DNA of 64,000 nt. It comes from Archivesica marissinica. Taxonomy: Eukaryota > Mollusca > Bivalvia > Venerida > Vesicomyidae. Location of the stretch: the NCBI GenBank assembly GCA_014843695.1, contig CM026390.1, positions 95,276,020-95,340,019 on the forward strand, read 5' to 3'. The notes under the pieces were generated by a model. The model made no database searches and had not been told where the DNA came from. It worked only from the letters and a program-made list of their open reading frames with translations. This document shows, piece by piece, positions 13,801 through 26,600 of this stretch. The first letter of the stretch is position 1, and every line of letters starts with the position of its first letter. Both the position numbers and the translations under genes were made by a program.

Positions 13801-16800
13801 ACATGAAAAACAATAACTATATAAATACATAGTTTGAAACATTTTGGAATATTTTTAGTTGTTCAGTTTGTGTTTTGTAATAAAGATGTGATACATATTT
13901 GATGGAATCCTTCGTATTTCGTTTTCATGTAATAATAATCATATAGTATAGATGTTTTTATATTTATATATACTCAAATGAACGCTCTAAGTATGTTGTA
14001 GATTTATATGCAGTCTACAGCCATTATGTCAAAGTCGGTTATATCGAATTATCCGGTTATCTCGAAGTCGGATCAAAGTCCCATTTCAGACACTATCATT
14101 GTACATATAACTGGCTCTGATTATATCGAATTTCCCGTTAAGTAAATCTTCGGTTATGTCGAAGTGGTTTGTTCTGTCCAACGGAATTCGACATAACGGG
14201 TGTAGACCGTACTTATTGACATGTTTTGACTGTTGATGTATTTTTCCAAATGTACAAATAAACAATTACATATATAATCACATGACGTCACGTCCATTAG
14301 AACGTTAACGTAAACGTGACAAGAAGCGCAATACAACCATACGAGCTCAGGATCAGTACCACTCTACAGACTGGCATCTTATAAACTATTTGCTGATAAT
14401 CTTTCGTACCCTCAAATGTATTGCTAAATAATGTCCGCGCAAATATCATTAACAATGTTGGATGTAAGTTAATGATTGGGTAAACTGAAATATGAATCTC
14501 TCCGCATTAATAATGGCATCCTGGCGTCCGTCCAACCAACCACCTTCTAGACATGTTAAGCTGACGTCTAAAGATACTAATTGTATATATACTTTCAATG
14601 TTCACATTGACGGGTGATAGCGGTTCAATGACGTGTTTGATCTGTATTAGTCTCGGTTCCAGTCTGTCGATTTTTCACTTTTAAACTAATGTCAAAATGG
14701 GTGACAAGGCCTGGTCTTCTGTACGTGGTCCTTTGGAGGGCCACCCTCCCCACTGTTGGTCACCCCGCAGTAGCATTTATACGGATCTGGCAGTTAGACA
14801 TCTGGTCGTCGATTGTTACAAACGAATCTACGTTGGAGCCACTCACTCAATTGTCACTCAGGGGAGCGTGGATGCCACGACCGTTGCCGCTCCCTCAGGT
14901 CCGCCGTCTCGTCTATCCGCCGGAGAAGTAGAAGAAGGAGGAGAAAGATCGAAAAGAGCCAGCGAAGACAGTGTGATACCCCAAACATTATCTAGAAGAA
15001 ATGGCAGATCTGTCCTGATGTGCCATAGCTGTGGATCCACATGCTGGCGAGCTTCCCCCTTCGCCAGACCGACGACCAGAAGATCCCAGAATCCTACGCT
15101 GCTGCTGCGGGATGTGCCCCGGTCACGACGTGCACGTCGTGAGGAGATCGAATGGTCTCGGTGTTAAAATATATTTATTTATCTGACCAGGCAAAATATA
15201 TCGACCCATGTTCCCAGGCTAGATCTGTATGTATGCATACGTATGTACTGCGCAATTAGTAAGTATTTTGTTATTTTCTAGCCAGGGCGTTTGTCCACCG
15301 AGGCAGCCGTAATGTGTTCTACGACACATTTAACAACTTTTGCTGGAGGCTGGGTTGTCGCTCCAAACACTATAGACTGGAACTTTGTCTTCTCAAATGC
15401 TGACTTTTTCAAGAATCCGACATTGTACATCACAGAAATTGTTATCGCTGTGGCTTATATTATTGCTATGGTATGGGCGAGGAGAAAGGACAAGCATGAT
15501 GTAGAAAAGGTGAATATTAAATATGTCCCCCATAGTAATTGGCTGTCCGATTAGCGCAGTTGTTAGCGCGCTCGCTTCTCACCAATGCAATCCGGGTTCG
15601 ATCCTCGGACCGGGAAGTATGTGAGCTGGTACAGTGGTCGCCAGATCGGACAGGTGGGTTTTCTTCGGGTACTCCGGTTTCCTCCGGCATGAATGACCAC
15701 ATTTACGAGTTCATCCGCGCCAACGAGAGTGATTAATATAAGTTGTTAATACTTGCTTCGCAATCGTTGTAAAATAAATAAAGTTTAAAGTTAGTGATGA
15801 AGTCTTACATACACTCAACACAATTCCTAATCGGTCAGCTGGTGTTTTATAATATTGGGAGCCCAACTAATAATCGTATAATATCATGAAAATATTTTCA
15901 TTTAACCCTTTCAACACCAAGTAACTCACATGGACTGATCCATGCTATTCATAAACCAATAAATGAATCAGAAAATCACATTTGGACAAGTTCATTTATC
16001 AAAATGGGTAATTATGTCTAAAAATAGTAATATTACTGGCAAAAAGTGCAGATCCTGATGAGACGGCTCGTCACGAGCCGGCTCATCTGGATCTACACTT
16101 TTTGTACGCCTATTTAGAGGTCTGTGGTGTTGAAAGGGTTAATTCATTTTATTCCATATGATAATACAGCAATGCATTGCATATATACTAGTACTAAAAT
16201 ATATCAAATAAGACGATACATGAATGTATGAATATTGATATTATTTGGTTATTAACCCTTTCAACCCCAAGTAACTGACATGGACTGGTGCGTGATATTT
16301 TCAAACCAATAAATTAATAAGAAAATTACCTTTGGACCAGTTCATTTATCAAAATGGGTAATTTTATCTAAAAATAGTAATAATTATTACTGGCAAAAAA
16401 GTGCAGATCCTGATGAGACGGCTCGTCACGAGCCGGCTCATCTGGATCTACACTTTTCATAGGCCTATTTAGAGGCCTGTGGGGTTGAAAGGGTTAATTT
16501 GCCCCAAATACCTTAAAACACCAGGAGACCGATTAGGAATGCTGTTGAGTGTACTATTAGGGGTTCAACAGGTCGTACGGCGATTCTACATCTAGTATTA
16601 CTGGAAGAAGACCCCCGGATGTCCATCCCAGCTGTATTGCAGGCACGGACTGGGACCCGGGTAGAAACACTGACATGCGCGCAATGCCGGGTAACTCCCT
16701 CACATGAAATCATTCGACATCTCCAGTGGGATTCGAACATACAACGGCGAGGGGCAAGTGATTTAAATGTGGAATCTATGTGTGGAATCTCTATGTGCAA

Positions 16801-17587
16801 TCTATGTGCAATCTATGTTTGGAATATATGTACAAGCTATGTGCAATCTATGTACAATCTATGTTTGGAATATATGTACAAGCTATGTGCAATCTATGTA
16901 CAATCTATGTTTGGAATATATGTACAAGCTATGTGCAATCTATGTACAATCTATGTGCAATCTATGTACAATCTATGTTTGGAATATATGTACAAGCTAT
17001 GTGTACACTCTATGTACACTCTATGTTTGGAATATATGTACAATCTATGTGTGGAATCTCTATGTGCAATCTATGTGCAATCTATGTTTGGAATATATGT
17101 ACAAGCTATGTGTACACTATATGTACACTCTATGTTTGGAATCTATGCGCAATATGTGCACACTATGTGCAATCTATGTGCAATCTATGTTTGGAATATA
17201 TGTACAAGCTATGTGTACACTATATGTACACTCTATGTTTGGAATCTATGCGCAATATGTGCACACTATGTGCAATCGATACTGGTGTCGACATGGGCTT
17301 CTATGGGGGAATACGTTAGCAGGTTTATTTCGATAAAGCCTATTACTGTTGCTGTTATTTACTGTTAAATGATTGTTGATTGACTAGACCTATTAACTAT
17401 GTCAAACTATGTTGCATTGCTTACACACTTCTCGTCATCTCTATGCGATGCAGGCATGCTACATTTGCTAACAATTGTTCTCTGTCGACTTGTTTGTTTA
17501 GCTTAATAGTTTATACAAATTATTTTAGTTTGATTGCGAAATAAGTTATATCACTATCGATACCCCATTCCTGATGTAATCCATCGC

Positions 17588-17633
<46 letters not shown>

Positions 17634-20600
17634 GGCAATGTGGAATTTAAATGCCGTGCCTTATGGCACACTGGTAACGGCTACGGCTGGGCGCAAACTC
17701 GGGCATGTCCCACCTGAATCGAACGCTCTACCACAGCTCTACTTCCACGTGTGTGTATGTTTGGGGCGAGGGGGGGGGGGGTTAAGCGGTACTGACATCT
17801 TATATCATATGGCGACTTTCCGGCTGTACTCGGTGACGGGCTCAGACTGTACCCAGTATTTCAGCGGTCCACGGTCTCTCCAACGCGTCTTTCCTTTAAT
17901 ATGAGATTAGTAGATGTTTGAGTTACGTCAGCATTATTGTGTAGTACAGTACGTGTGTACATCTTCTGTGTATTGTTTAAACTTTCAGCTCGGTTTGGCA
18001 CCATTGCTTGACAATGACTCACACGACAAGTATTATTACGAGATAATGGTATCAACTGGAATGAGAAGAGGTGCTGGAACGGAATCTAAGGTACGTGTAA
18101 TGCATAGTTACTATGCTGGAACGGAATCTAAGGTTCGTGTAATGCATAGTTACTATGCTGGAACGGACTCTAAGGTAGCGTGTAATGCATAGTTACTATG
18201 CTGGAACGGAATCTAAGGTAGCGTGTAATGCATAGTTACTATGCTGGAACGGACTCTAAGGTAGCGTGTAATGCATAGTTACTATGCTGGAACGGAATCT
18301 AAGGTAGCGTGTAATGCATAGTTACTATGCTGGAACGGAATCTAAGGTACGTGTAATGCATAGTTACTATGCTGGAACGGAATCTAAGGTACGTGTAATG
18401 CATAGTTACTATGCTGGAACGGAATCTAAGGTACGTGTAATGCATAGTTACTATGCTGGAACGGAATCTAAGGTACGTGTAATGCATAGTTACTATGCTG
18501 GAACGGACTCTAAGATAGCTTGTAATGCATAGTTACTATGCTGGAACGGACTCTAAGGTACGTGTAATGCATAGCTACTATGCTGGAACGGAATCTAAGG
18601 TACGTGTAATGCATAGGTACTATGCTGGAACGGAATATAAGGTACGTGTAATGCATAGTTACTATGCTGGAACGGAATCTAAGGTACGTGTAATGCATAG
18701 TTACTATGCTGGAACGGAATCTAAGGTACGTGTAATGCATAGTTACTATGCTGGAACGGACTCTAAGGTACGTGTAATGCATAGTTAATATGCTGGAACG
18801 GACTCTAAGGTACGTGTAATGCATATGTACTATGCTGGAACGGACTCTAAGGTACGTGTAATGCATAGTTACTATGCTGGAACGGAATCTAAGGTACGTG
18901 TAATGCATAGTTACTATGCTGGAACGGAATCTAAGGTAGCGTGTAATGCATAGTTACTGTGCTGGAACGGAATCTAAGGTACGTGTAATGCATAGTTACT
19001 ATACTGGAACGGAATCTAAGGTAGCGTGTAATGCATAGTTACTATGCTGGAACGGAATGAATCTAAGATACGTGTAGTGCATAGTTGCTATACTGTAACG
19101 GACTCTAAGGTAGCGTGTAATGTATGTAATACATATTTACTATACTGGAACGGACTCTAAGGTAGCGTGTAATGTATGTAATGCATAGTTACTATACTGG
19201 AACGGAATCTAAGGTAGCGTATAATGTATGTAATGCATAGTTACTATACTGTAACGGAACCTAAGGTAGCGTGTAGTGTATGTAGTACTTAGTTACTATA
19301 CTGTAACGGACTCTAAGGTAGTGTGTAATGTATGTAATGCATAGTTACTATACTGTAACGGACTCTAAGGTAGCGTATAATGTATGTAATGCATAGTTAC
19401 TATAGTGGAACGGAATCTAAGGTAGCGTGTAATGTATGTAATACATAGTTACTATACTGGAACGGAATCTAAGGTAGCGTGTAATGTATGTAATGCATAG
19501 TTACTATACTGGAAGGGAATCTAAGGTAGCGTGTAATGTATGTAATGCATAGTTACTATACTGGAAGGGAATCTAAGGTAGCGTGTAATGTATGTAATAC
19601 ATAGTTACTATACTGGAACGGAATCTAAGGTAGCGTGTAATGTATGTAGTGCATAGTTACTATACTGGAAGGGAATCTAAGGTAGCGTATAATGTATGTA
19701 ATACATAGTTACTATACTGGAACGGAATCTAAGGTAGCGTATAATGTATGTAATGCATAGTTACTATACTGGAACGGAATCTAAGGTAGCGTATAATGTA
19801 TGTAATGCATAGTTACTATGCTGGAACGGAATCTAAGGTAGCGTATAATGTATGTAAGGCATAGTTACTATACTGGAACGGAATCTAAGGTAGCGTATAA
19901 TGTATGTAATGCATAGTTACTATGCTGGAACGGAATCTAAGGTAGCGTATAATGTATGTAATGCATAGTTACTATACTGGAACGGAAACTAAGGTAGCGT
20001 ATAATGTATGTAATGCATAGTTACTATGCTGGAACGGAATCTAAGGTAGCGAATAATGTATGTAATGCATACATACTATATTTGTCGGCAGTACACAAAG
20101 CATTGTATTGTTTAGGTACATTTTATTCTGTCGGGAGATGATGAAGAGACTGAAGTGAGGACGTTTGAAGACACGAAACGATCAATATTCACACGTGGCA
20201 GCAACGATGGCTTCCTCATGTCCGTACCAGAGTAAGATGCGTTTTGTATTATAGTTTATTACTCAAAATAAATCCAAATATTGTACATACTACTTCAATG
20301 AACGTTATTGCACCAAGTTACGTTTATTTCGTTAGTAACGTACGTTATAATTATTATGCTGTCGCCAACTGGTGAGAGGCATGCTTTCTGACTCCGACCT
20401 CTGTCTGGCAGTTCCTCTCTCTATCCACGTCACGTTCAACTGGTGAGAGGCATGCTTTCTGACTCCGACCTCTGTCTGGCAGTTCCTCTCTCTATCCACG
20501 TCACGTTCAAACTGGTGAGAGGCATGCTTTCTGACTCCGACCTCTGTCTGGCAGTTCCTCTCTCTATCCACGTCACGTTCAACTGGTGAGAGGCATGCTT

Positions 20601-23600
20601 TCTGACTCCGACCTCTGTCTGGCAGTTCCTCTCTCTATCCACGTCACGTTCAACTGGTGAGAGGCATGCTTTCTGACTCCGACCTCTGTCTGGCAGTTCC
20701 TCTCTCTATCCACGTCACGTTCAACTGGTGAGAGGCATGCTTTCTGACTCCGACCCTGTCTGCAGTTCCTCTCTCTATCCACGTCACGTTCAACTGGTGA
20801 GAGGCATGCTTTCTGACTCCGACCTCTGTCTGGCAGTTCCTCTCTCTATCCACGTCACGTTCAACTGGTGAGAGGCATGCTTTCTGACTCCGACCTCTGT
20901 CTGGCAGTTCCTCTCTCTATCCACGTCACGTTCAACTGGTGAGAGGCATGCTTTCTGACTCCGACCTCTGTCTGGCAGTTCCTCTCTCTATCCACGTCAC
21001 GTTCAACTGGTGAGAGGCATGCTTCTGACTCCGACCTCTGTCTGGCAGTTCCTCTCTCTATCCACGTCACGTTCAACTGGTGAGAGGCATGCTTTCTGAC
21101 TCCGACCTCTGTCTGGCAGTTCCTCTCTCTATCCACGTCACGTTCAACTGGTGAGAGGCATGCTTTCTGACTCCGACCTCTGTCTGGCAGTTCCTCTCTC
21201 TATCCACGTCACGTTCAACTGGTGAGAGGCATGCTTTCTGACTCCGACCTCTGTCTGGCAGTTCCTCTCTCTATCCACGTCACGTTCAACTGGTGAGAGG
21301 CATGCTTTCTGACTCCGACCTCTGTCTGGCAGTCCTCTCTCTATCCACGTCACGTTCAACTGGTGAGAGGCATGCTTTCTGACTCCGACCTCTGTCTGGC
21401 AGTTCCTCTCTCTATCCACGTCACGTTCAACTGGTGAGAGGCATGCTTTCTGACTCCGACCTCTGTCTGGCAGTCCTCTCTCTATCCACGTCACGTTCAA
21501 TGGTGAGAGCATGCTTTCTGACTCCGACCTCTGTCTGGCAGTTCCTCTCTCTATCCACGTCACGTTCAACTGGTGAGAGGCATGCTTTCTGACTCCGACC
21601 TCTGTCTGGCAGTTCCTCTCTCTATCCACGTCACGTTCAACTGGTGAGAGGCATGCTTTCTGACTCCGACCTCTGTCTGGCAGTTCCTCTCTCTATCCAC
21701 GTCACGTTCAACTGGTGAGAGGCATGCTTTCTGACTCCGACCTCTGTCTGGCAGTTCCTCTCTCTATCCACGTCACGTTCAACTGGTGAGAGGCATGCTT
21801 TCTGACTCCGACCTCTGTCTGCAGTTCCTCTCTCTATCCACGTCACGTTCAACTGGTGAGAGGCATGCTTTCTGACTCCGACCTCTGTCTGGCAGTTCCT
21901 CTCTCTATCCACGTCACGTTCAACTGGTGAGAGGCATGCTTTCTGACTCCGACCTCTGTCTGGCAGTTCTCTCTCTATCCACGTCACGTTCAACTGGTGA
22001 GAGGCATGCTTTCTGACTCCGACCTCTGTCTGGCAGTTCCTCTCTCTATCCACGTCACGTTCAACTGGTGAGAGGCATGCTTTCTGACTCCGACCTCTGT
22101 CTGGCAGTTCCTCTCTCTATCCACGTCACGTTCAACTGGTGAGAGGCATGCTTTCTGACTCCGACCTCTGTCTGGCAGTTCCTCTCTCTATCCACGTCAC
22201 GTTCAACTGGTGAGAGGCATGCTTTCTGACTCCGACCTCTGTCTGGCAGTTCCTCTCTCTATCCACGTCACGTTCAACTGGTGAGAGGCATGCTTCTGAC
22301 TCCGACCTCTGTCTGGCAGTTCCTCTCTCTATCCACGTCACGTTCAACTGGTGAGAGGCATGCTTTCTGACTCCGACCTCTGTCTGGCAGTTCCTCTCTC
22401 TATCCACGTCACGTTCAACTGGTGAGAGGCATGCTTTCTGACTCCGACCTCTGTCTGGCAGTTCCTCTCTCTATCCACGTCACGTTCAACTGGTGAGAGG
22501 CATGCTTTCTGACTCCGACCTCTGTCTGGCAGTTCCTCTCTCTATCCACGTCACGTTCAACTGGTGAGAGGCATGCTTTCTGACTCCGACCTCTGTCTGG
22601 CAGTTCCTCTCTCTATCCACGTCACGTTCAACTGGTGAGAGGCATGCTTTCTGACTCCGACCTCTGTCTGGCAGTTCCTCTCTCTATCCACGTCACGTTC
22701 AATTGGTGAGAGGCATGCTTTCTGACTCCGACCTCTGTCTGGCAGTTCCTCTCTCTATCCACGTCACGTTCAATTGGTGAGAGGCATGCTTTCTGACTCC
22801 GACCTCTGTCTGGCAGTTCCTCTCTCTATCCACGTCACGTTCAACTGGTGAGAGGCATGCTTTCTGACTCCGACCTCTGTCTGGCAGTTCCTCTCTCTAT
22901 CCACGTCACGTTCAATTGCTCTACATCACCACTCCTATAACCGGATATTCAATTAAATAGCTACATGTACAAGTTTATTTGTGCATATTTTCTTTGAATT
23001 TCGCATAGTTGATTTGTGATGGAGTTATTGTCCTTTGAATATTTATTAATAATTAAGTTTGTGATATATCTGCTAGCTAATGTGGCCGTATTATAAACAC
23101 TATCGGACCAAGATCACGAGTAACAAGCCTAGTTGTACATGATACCTTAGTGGTCTGTTTGATTGGTATTTCTCAGAATTATTCCCCTTTAGCGATGTTA
23201 AATAACAACATTGTGCTACGCTTACACTACATGTAGTCCTGAAGAGTTTAGTCATTTTAGATCTTTGGAGGATAGTGCAATGAAACAGACAAAGACCCAT
23301 TCTATAGTCTCCTCTGGTTCTTTTACGTGCACGGTGTAAAGCACCGACACGAGACCTCGGTTTAATGTCCCATCTGAAAGACTGTAACTTTATTTAGATC
23401 CATTGGCGCACTTATGTACCTACGTATCTGGCACGATAATTCCGGGAAAGGACCTGTGGCCTCGTGGTACTTGAATCACGTGGTTGTTAGAGACTTGCAG
23501 ACTGACAAGAAGTACTATTTCATAGCTAACAGATGGTTTGCCGTAGAGGAGGACGACGGCCAGGTAAATTAGTTTCTAGTTCTCCATGGTTAAGTGGTAT

Positions 23601-26600
23601 TGTGAATGTTCACAGTTCATCATGTGTTATCATATTATTATTAGTTTAACTCTTTCAGCGCCGAATAAATTCAGAGCATGTGCAAACAACATAGATCCAG
23701 ATCAGCCGCGGCGTAACGCCGCGTCTGATCAGGATCTCTGTTGTTTGCTATTCGGACAGGTGCTTCAGCTTCACTGTCTGAAGAGCAATCAGCAAATAAC
23801 CTGGTCAGACGGCATGTTCTGTTCTGTCCGATCGGGTTCTCTACTTTTGATGATGATGATGTACGTTTATTTATCCTCGCCACCGGTAAACCATATGGGC
23901 GAGCGTTCTAAGATGATTATTCTCTGTGATGCTTATGGTGACATCCTCAGATGGCTCCTTCCTTCTTTCTGTGCCAGGGTGACAAGTCCTGGTCTGTGTG
24001 CGATCCTTTTTAGGGCCACATCCTCCACGATTAGTCGGCTCACAGCAGCAAAATGGTTCTGTTGTTCCGTCGGTGTCCACCCCGTTGACGCATCCGGGGT
24101 CGAGGTCGCATCCCTCCGTCTCCAACAGCTCGCCCGAGATTGGAGACAGATAAAAGAGTTCGAGGCGACGAGTGCGCCATCCACGCGAAACGACTGCCGT
24201 CTTTTCCTACCCAGTCACTCGTCGCCTCTTCAACGCACCAGTGTTAGCTGTCGTTGATCTAGGTAAGTGTAAGACACTCAAAAAGAGTCGATGCGGGTCC
24301 TCGTCTGTATGCGTCAGCGGTGTGGATTGGTCACTTCGGAACAGGTGATCCAATTTCCTGCTGTGAGCTGTGCCTTGTTCCCGACGTGCACGGTGTGGAG
24401 GTACGAACAAGTCTTCTCTACCTTTTTTTTTTTTTTACAAAGTCGCTTTTATGCGACATTGGCGGTGAAAGAGTTAAACATTATTTATTTGTTCTGTTAC
24501 ATATACATATACTGTGCTTTCAACGTAAAGTAATAACGGTTGTAAACAAACATTCGATACACTATTGAATTATAGGTAAGTCAGGTATAACCTATTAAAC
24601 AATAAATCACAGTACCTGTAAGCTATCGTATTTTGCCTTACCTATACAGTAGTGTAATATTCCAACGGTATTATTACTTTACTTTGAAAACAGTACACCT
24701 ATTATAAATGAGTGTAAGACAACTAGGATTTGAAAACAAACTTAATACAAAGCTTATGTAAATTCATCTCCATGGTAAACATAAAGTCTAATTATCCGAT
24801 TAAAGAAATTATATGTATTATGAAATGGTCAAGTTATAATATCGTTTTGTTTTAAACAAAAATATAGTCCATACATATCATATAATTATTGTATGTAATA
24901 TTAAATGCACAGTTTAATTGTAGTCTCTCAAAAGTAAGTGGTTTCAAATTTTTTGAGAGCATGTTGCGTATCCTCATGATGATACGTTAGTTTATACAAA
25001 TTTATTTTTGCTCGATTGCGAAACAAGTACTTTCAACTTATATTAACCACTCTCAAGATCTCATTCCTGACGGAATACATCGCCACGAGGGAGAGAGAAG
25101 AGGCAATTTGGAATTTCAATGCCTTGCTTAAGGGCACAATCGTAACGGCTCCAGCGGGGCTCGAAATCCGGACCTTTCGCACCTGAATGGAACGCGCTAC
25201 GACTGCGCTATCACGACTTCCACTAATGATGATACGTTGTAGAACACGGTCCCCAGGTAGTGGTCTATTATAAATGGTACCAAGAGAGATCGCCTGGTCC
25301 GCCTCCGTGGTCGAGTTGTTAGGTCGCTGACTTGTATACCACTGTAACCTATCATCACTGATGGTCACGGGTTCGAGCCCCGCTCATGTCGTGTCTCATT
25401 TATATGAAAAAGGTGGCAGTTTCTTACGGAGGTTGGTGCACCAAGTACTGGTTAACCGTTGGAGCCTGCCCAGGAAAGGTGTTGTTAGGTAAACTGCCCG
25501 CCGGCGAAATGGTGCTGATGCAGGCGTAAAACCCGAAATATAACATAACATAATCTTTGTTCGCCTGTCATTCTACAAGTGGATCATATCATTATGAGTG
25601 TGATTTGACGTTGATTTGTTCGCCTGTCATTGTACAAGTGAATCATATCATTATGAATGTGCTTTGATGTTGATTTGTTCGTCTGCCATTGTACAAGTGG
25701 ACCATATCATTATGAGTGTGATTTGACGTTGATTTGTTCGTCTGCCATTGTACAAGTGAATCATATCATTATGAGTGTGCTTTGACGTTGATTTGTTCGT
25801 CTGCCATTGTACAAGTGAATCATATCATTATGAGTGTGCTTTGATGTTGATTTGTTCGTCTGCCATTGTACAAGTGGACCATATCATTATGAGTGTGATT
25901 TAACGTTAATTTGTTCGCCTGCCATTGTACAAGTGGAACATATCATTATGAGTGTGATTTGACGTTGGTTTGTTCGCCTGTCAGTGTACAAGTGGACCAT
26001 ATCATTATAAATGTGCTTTGATGTTGATTTGTTCGTCTGCCATTGTACAAGTGGACCATATCATTATGAATGTGCTTTGATGTTGATTTGTTCGTCTGCC
26101 ATTGTACAAGTGGACCATATCATTATGAGTGTGCTTTGATGTTGATTTGTTCGTCTGCCATTGTACAAGTGGACCATATCATTATGAATGTGCTTTGATG
26201 TTGATTTGTTCGTCTGCCATTGTACAAGTGGAACATATCATTATGAATGTGCTTTGATGTTGATTTGTTTGTCTGCCATTGTACAAGTGGAACATATCAT
26301 TATGAATGTGCTTTGATGTTGATTTGTTCGTCTGCCATTGTACAAGTGGACCATATCATTATGAGTGTGCTTTGATGTTGATTTGTTCGTCTGCCATTGT
26401 ACAAGTGGACCATATCATTATGAATGTGCTTTGATGTTGATTTGTTCGTCTGCCATTGTACAAGTGGACCATATCATTATGAATGTGCTTTGATGTTGAT
26501 TTGTTCGTCTGCCATTGTACAAGTGGACCATATCATTATGAATGTGCTTTGATGTTGATTTGTTCGTCTGCCATTGTACAAGTGGACCATATCATTATGA

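Larger units (their letters stand above)
15810..16553. mobile_element. MITE family D carrying two nested TTAA elements
   Basis: Inverted ends TACACTCAACACAATTCCTA (15810) and the matching reverse complement up to 16553 differ at only two of 27 positions. A copy without the inner insertions lies at 55896-56183 (288 bp). Confidence 0.8.

Noticed and set aside
14697..15167. 157-codon ORF as a small gene or an exon of the polycystin gene
   Set aside because: It lies within a MITE-like element, does not match the polycystin family, and E5 joins E6 in frame without it.
16619..17368. Cys/Tyr-rich ORFs of 179-249 codons
   Set aside because: Compound 11/13-bp repeat open in all plus frames, inside the intron between E6 and E7.
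20332..22407. Series of minus-strand ORFs with MDRERNCQTEVGVRKHASHQ
   Set aside because: Repeat translation of the 71-bp array; broken by single-base losses and without gene context.
23586..24257. 223-codon ORF after E9
   Set aside because: It runs from intron sequence into a TTAA-bounded element; no family match, and E9 joins E10 in phase 0 without it.
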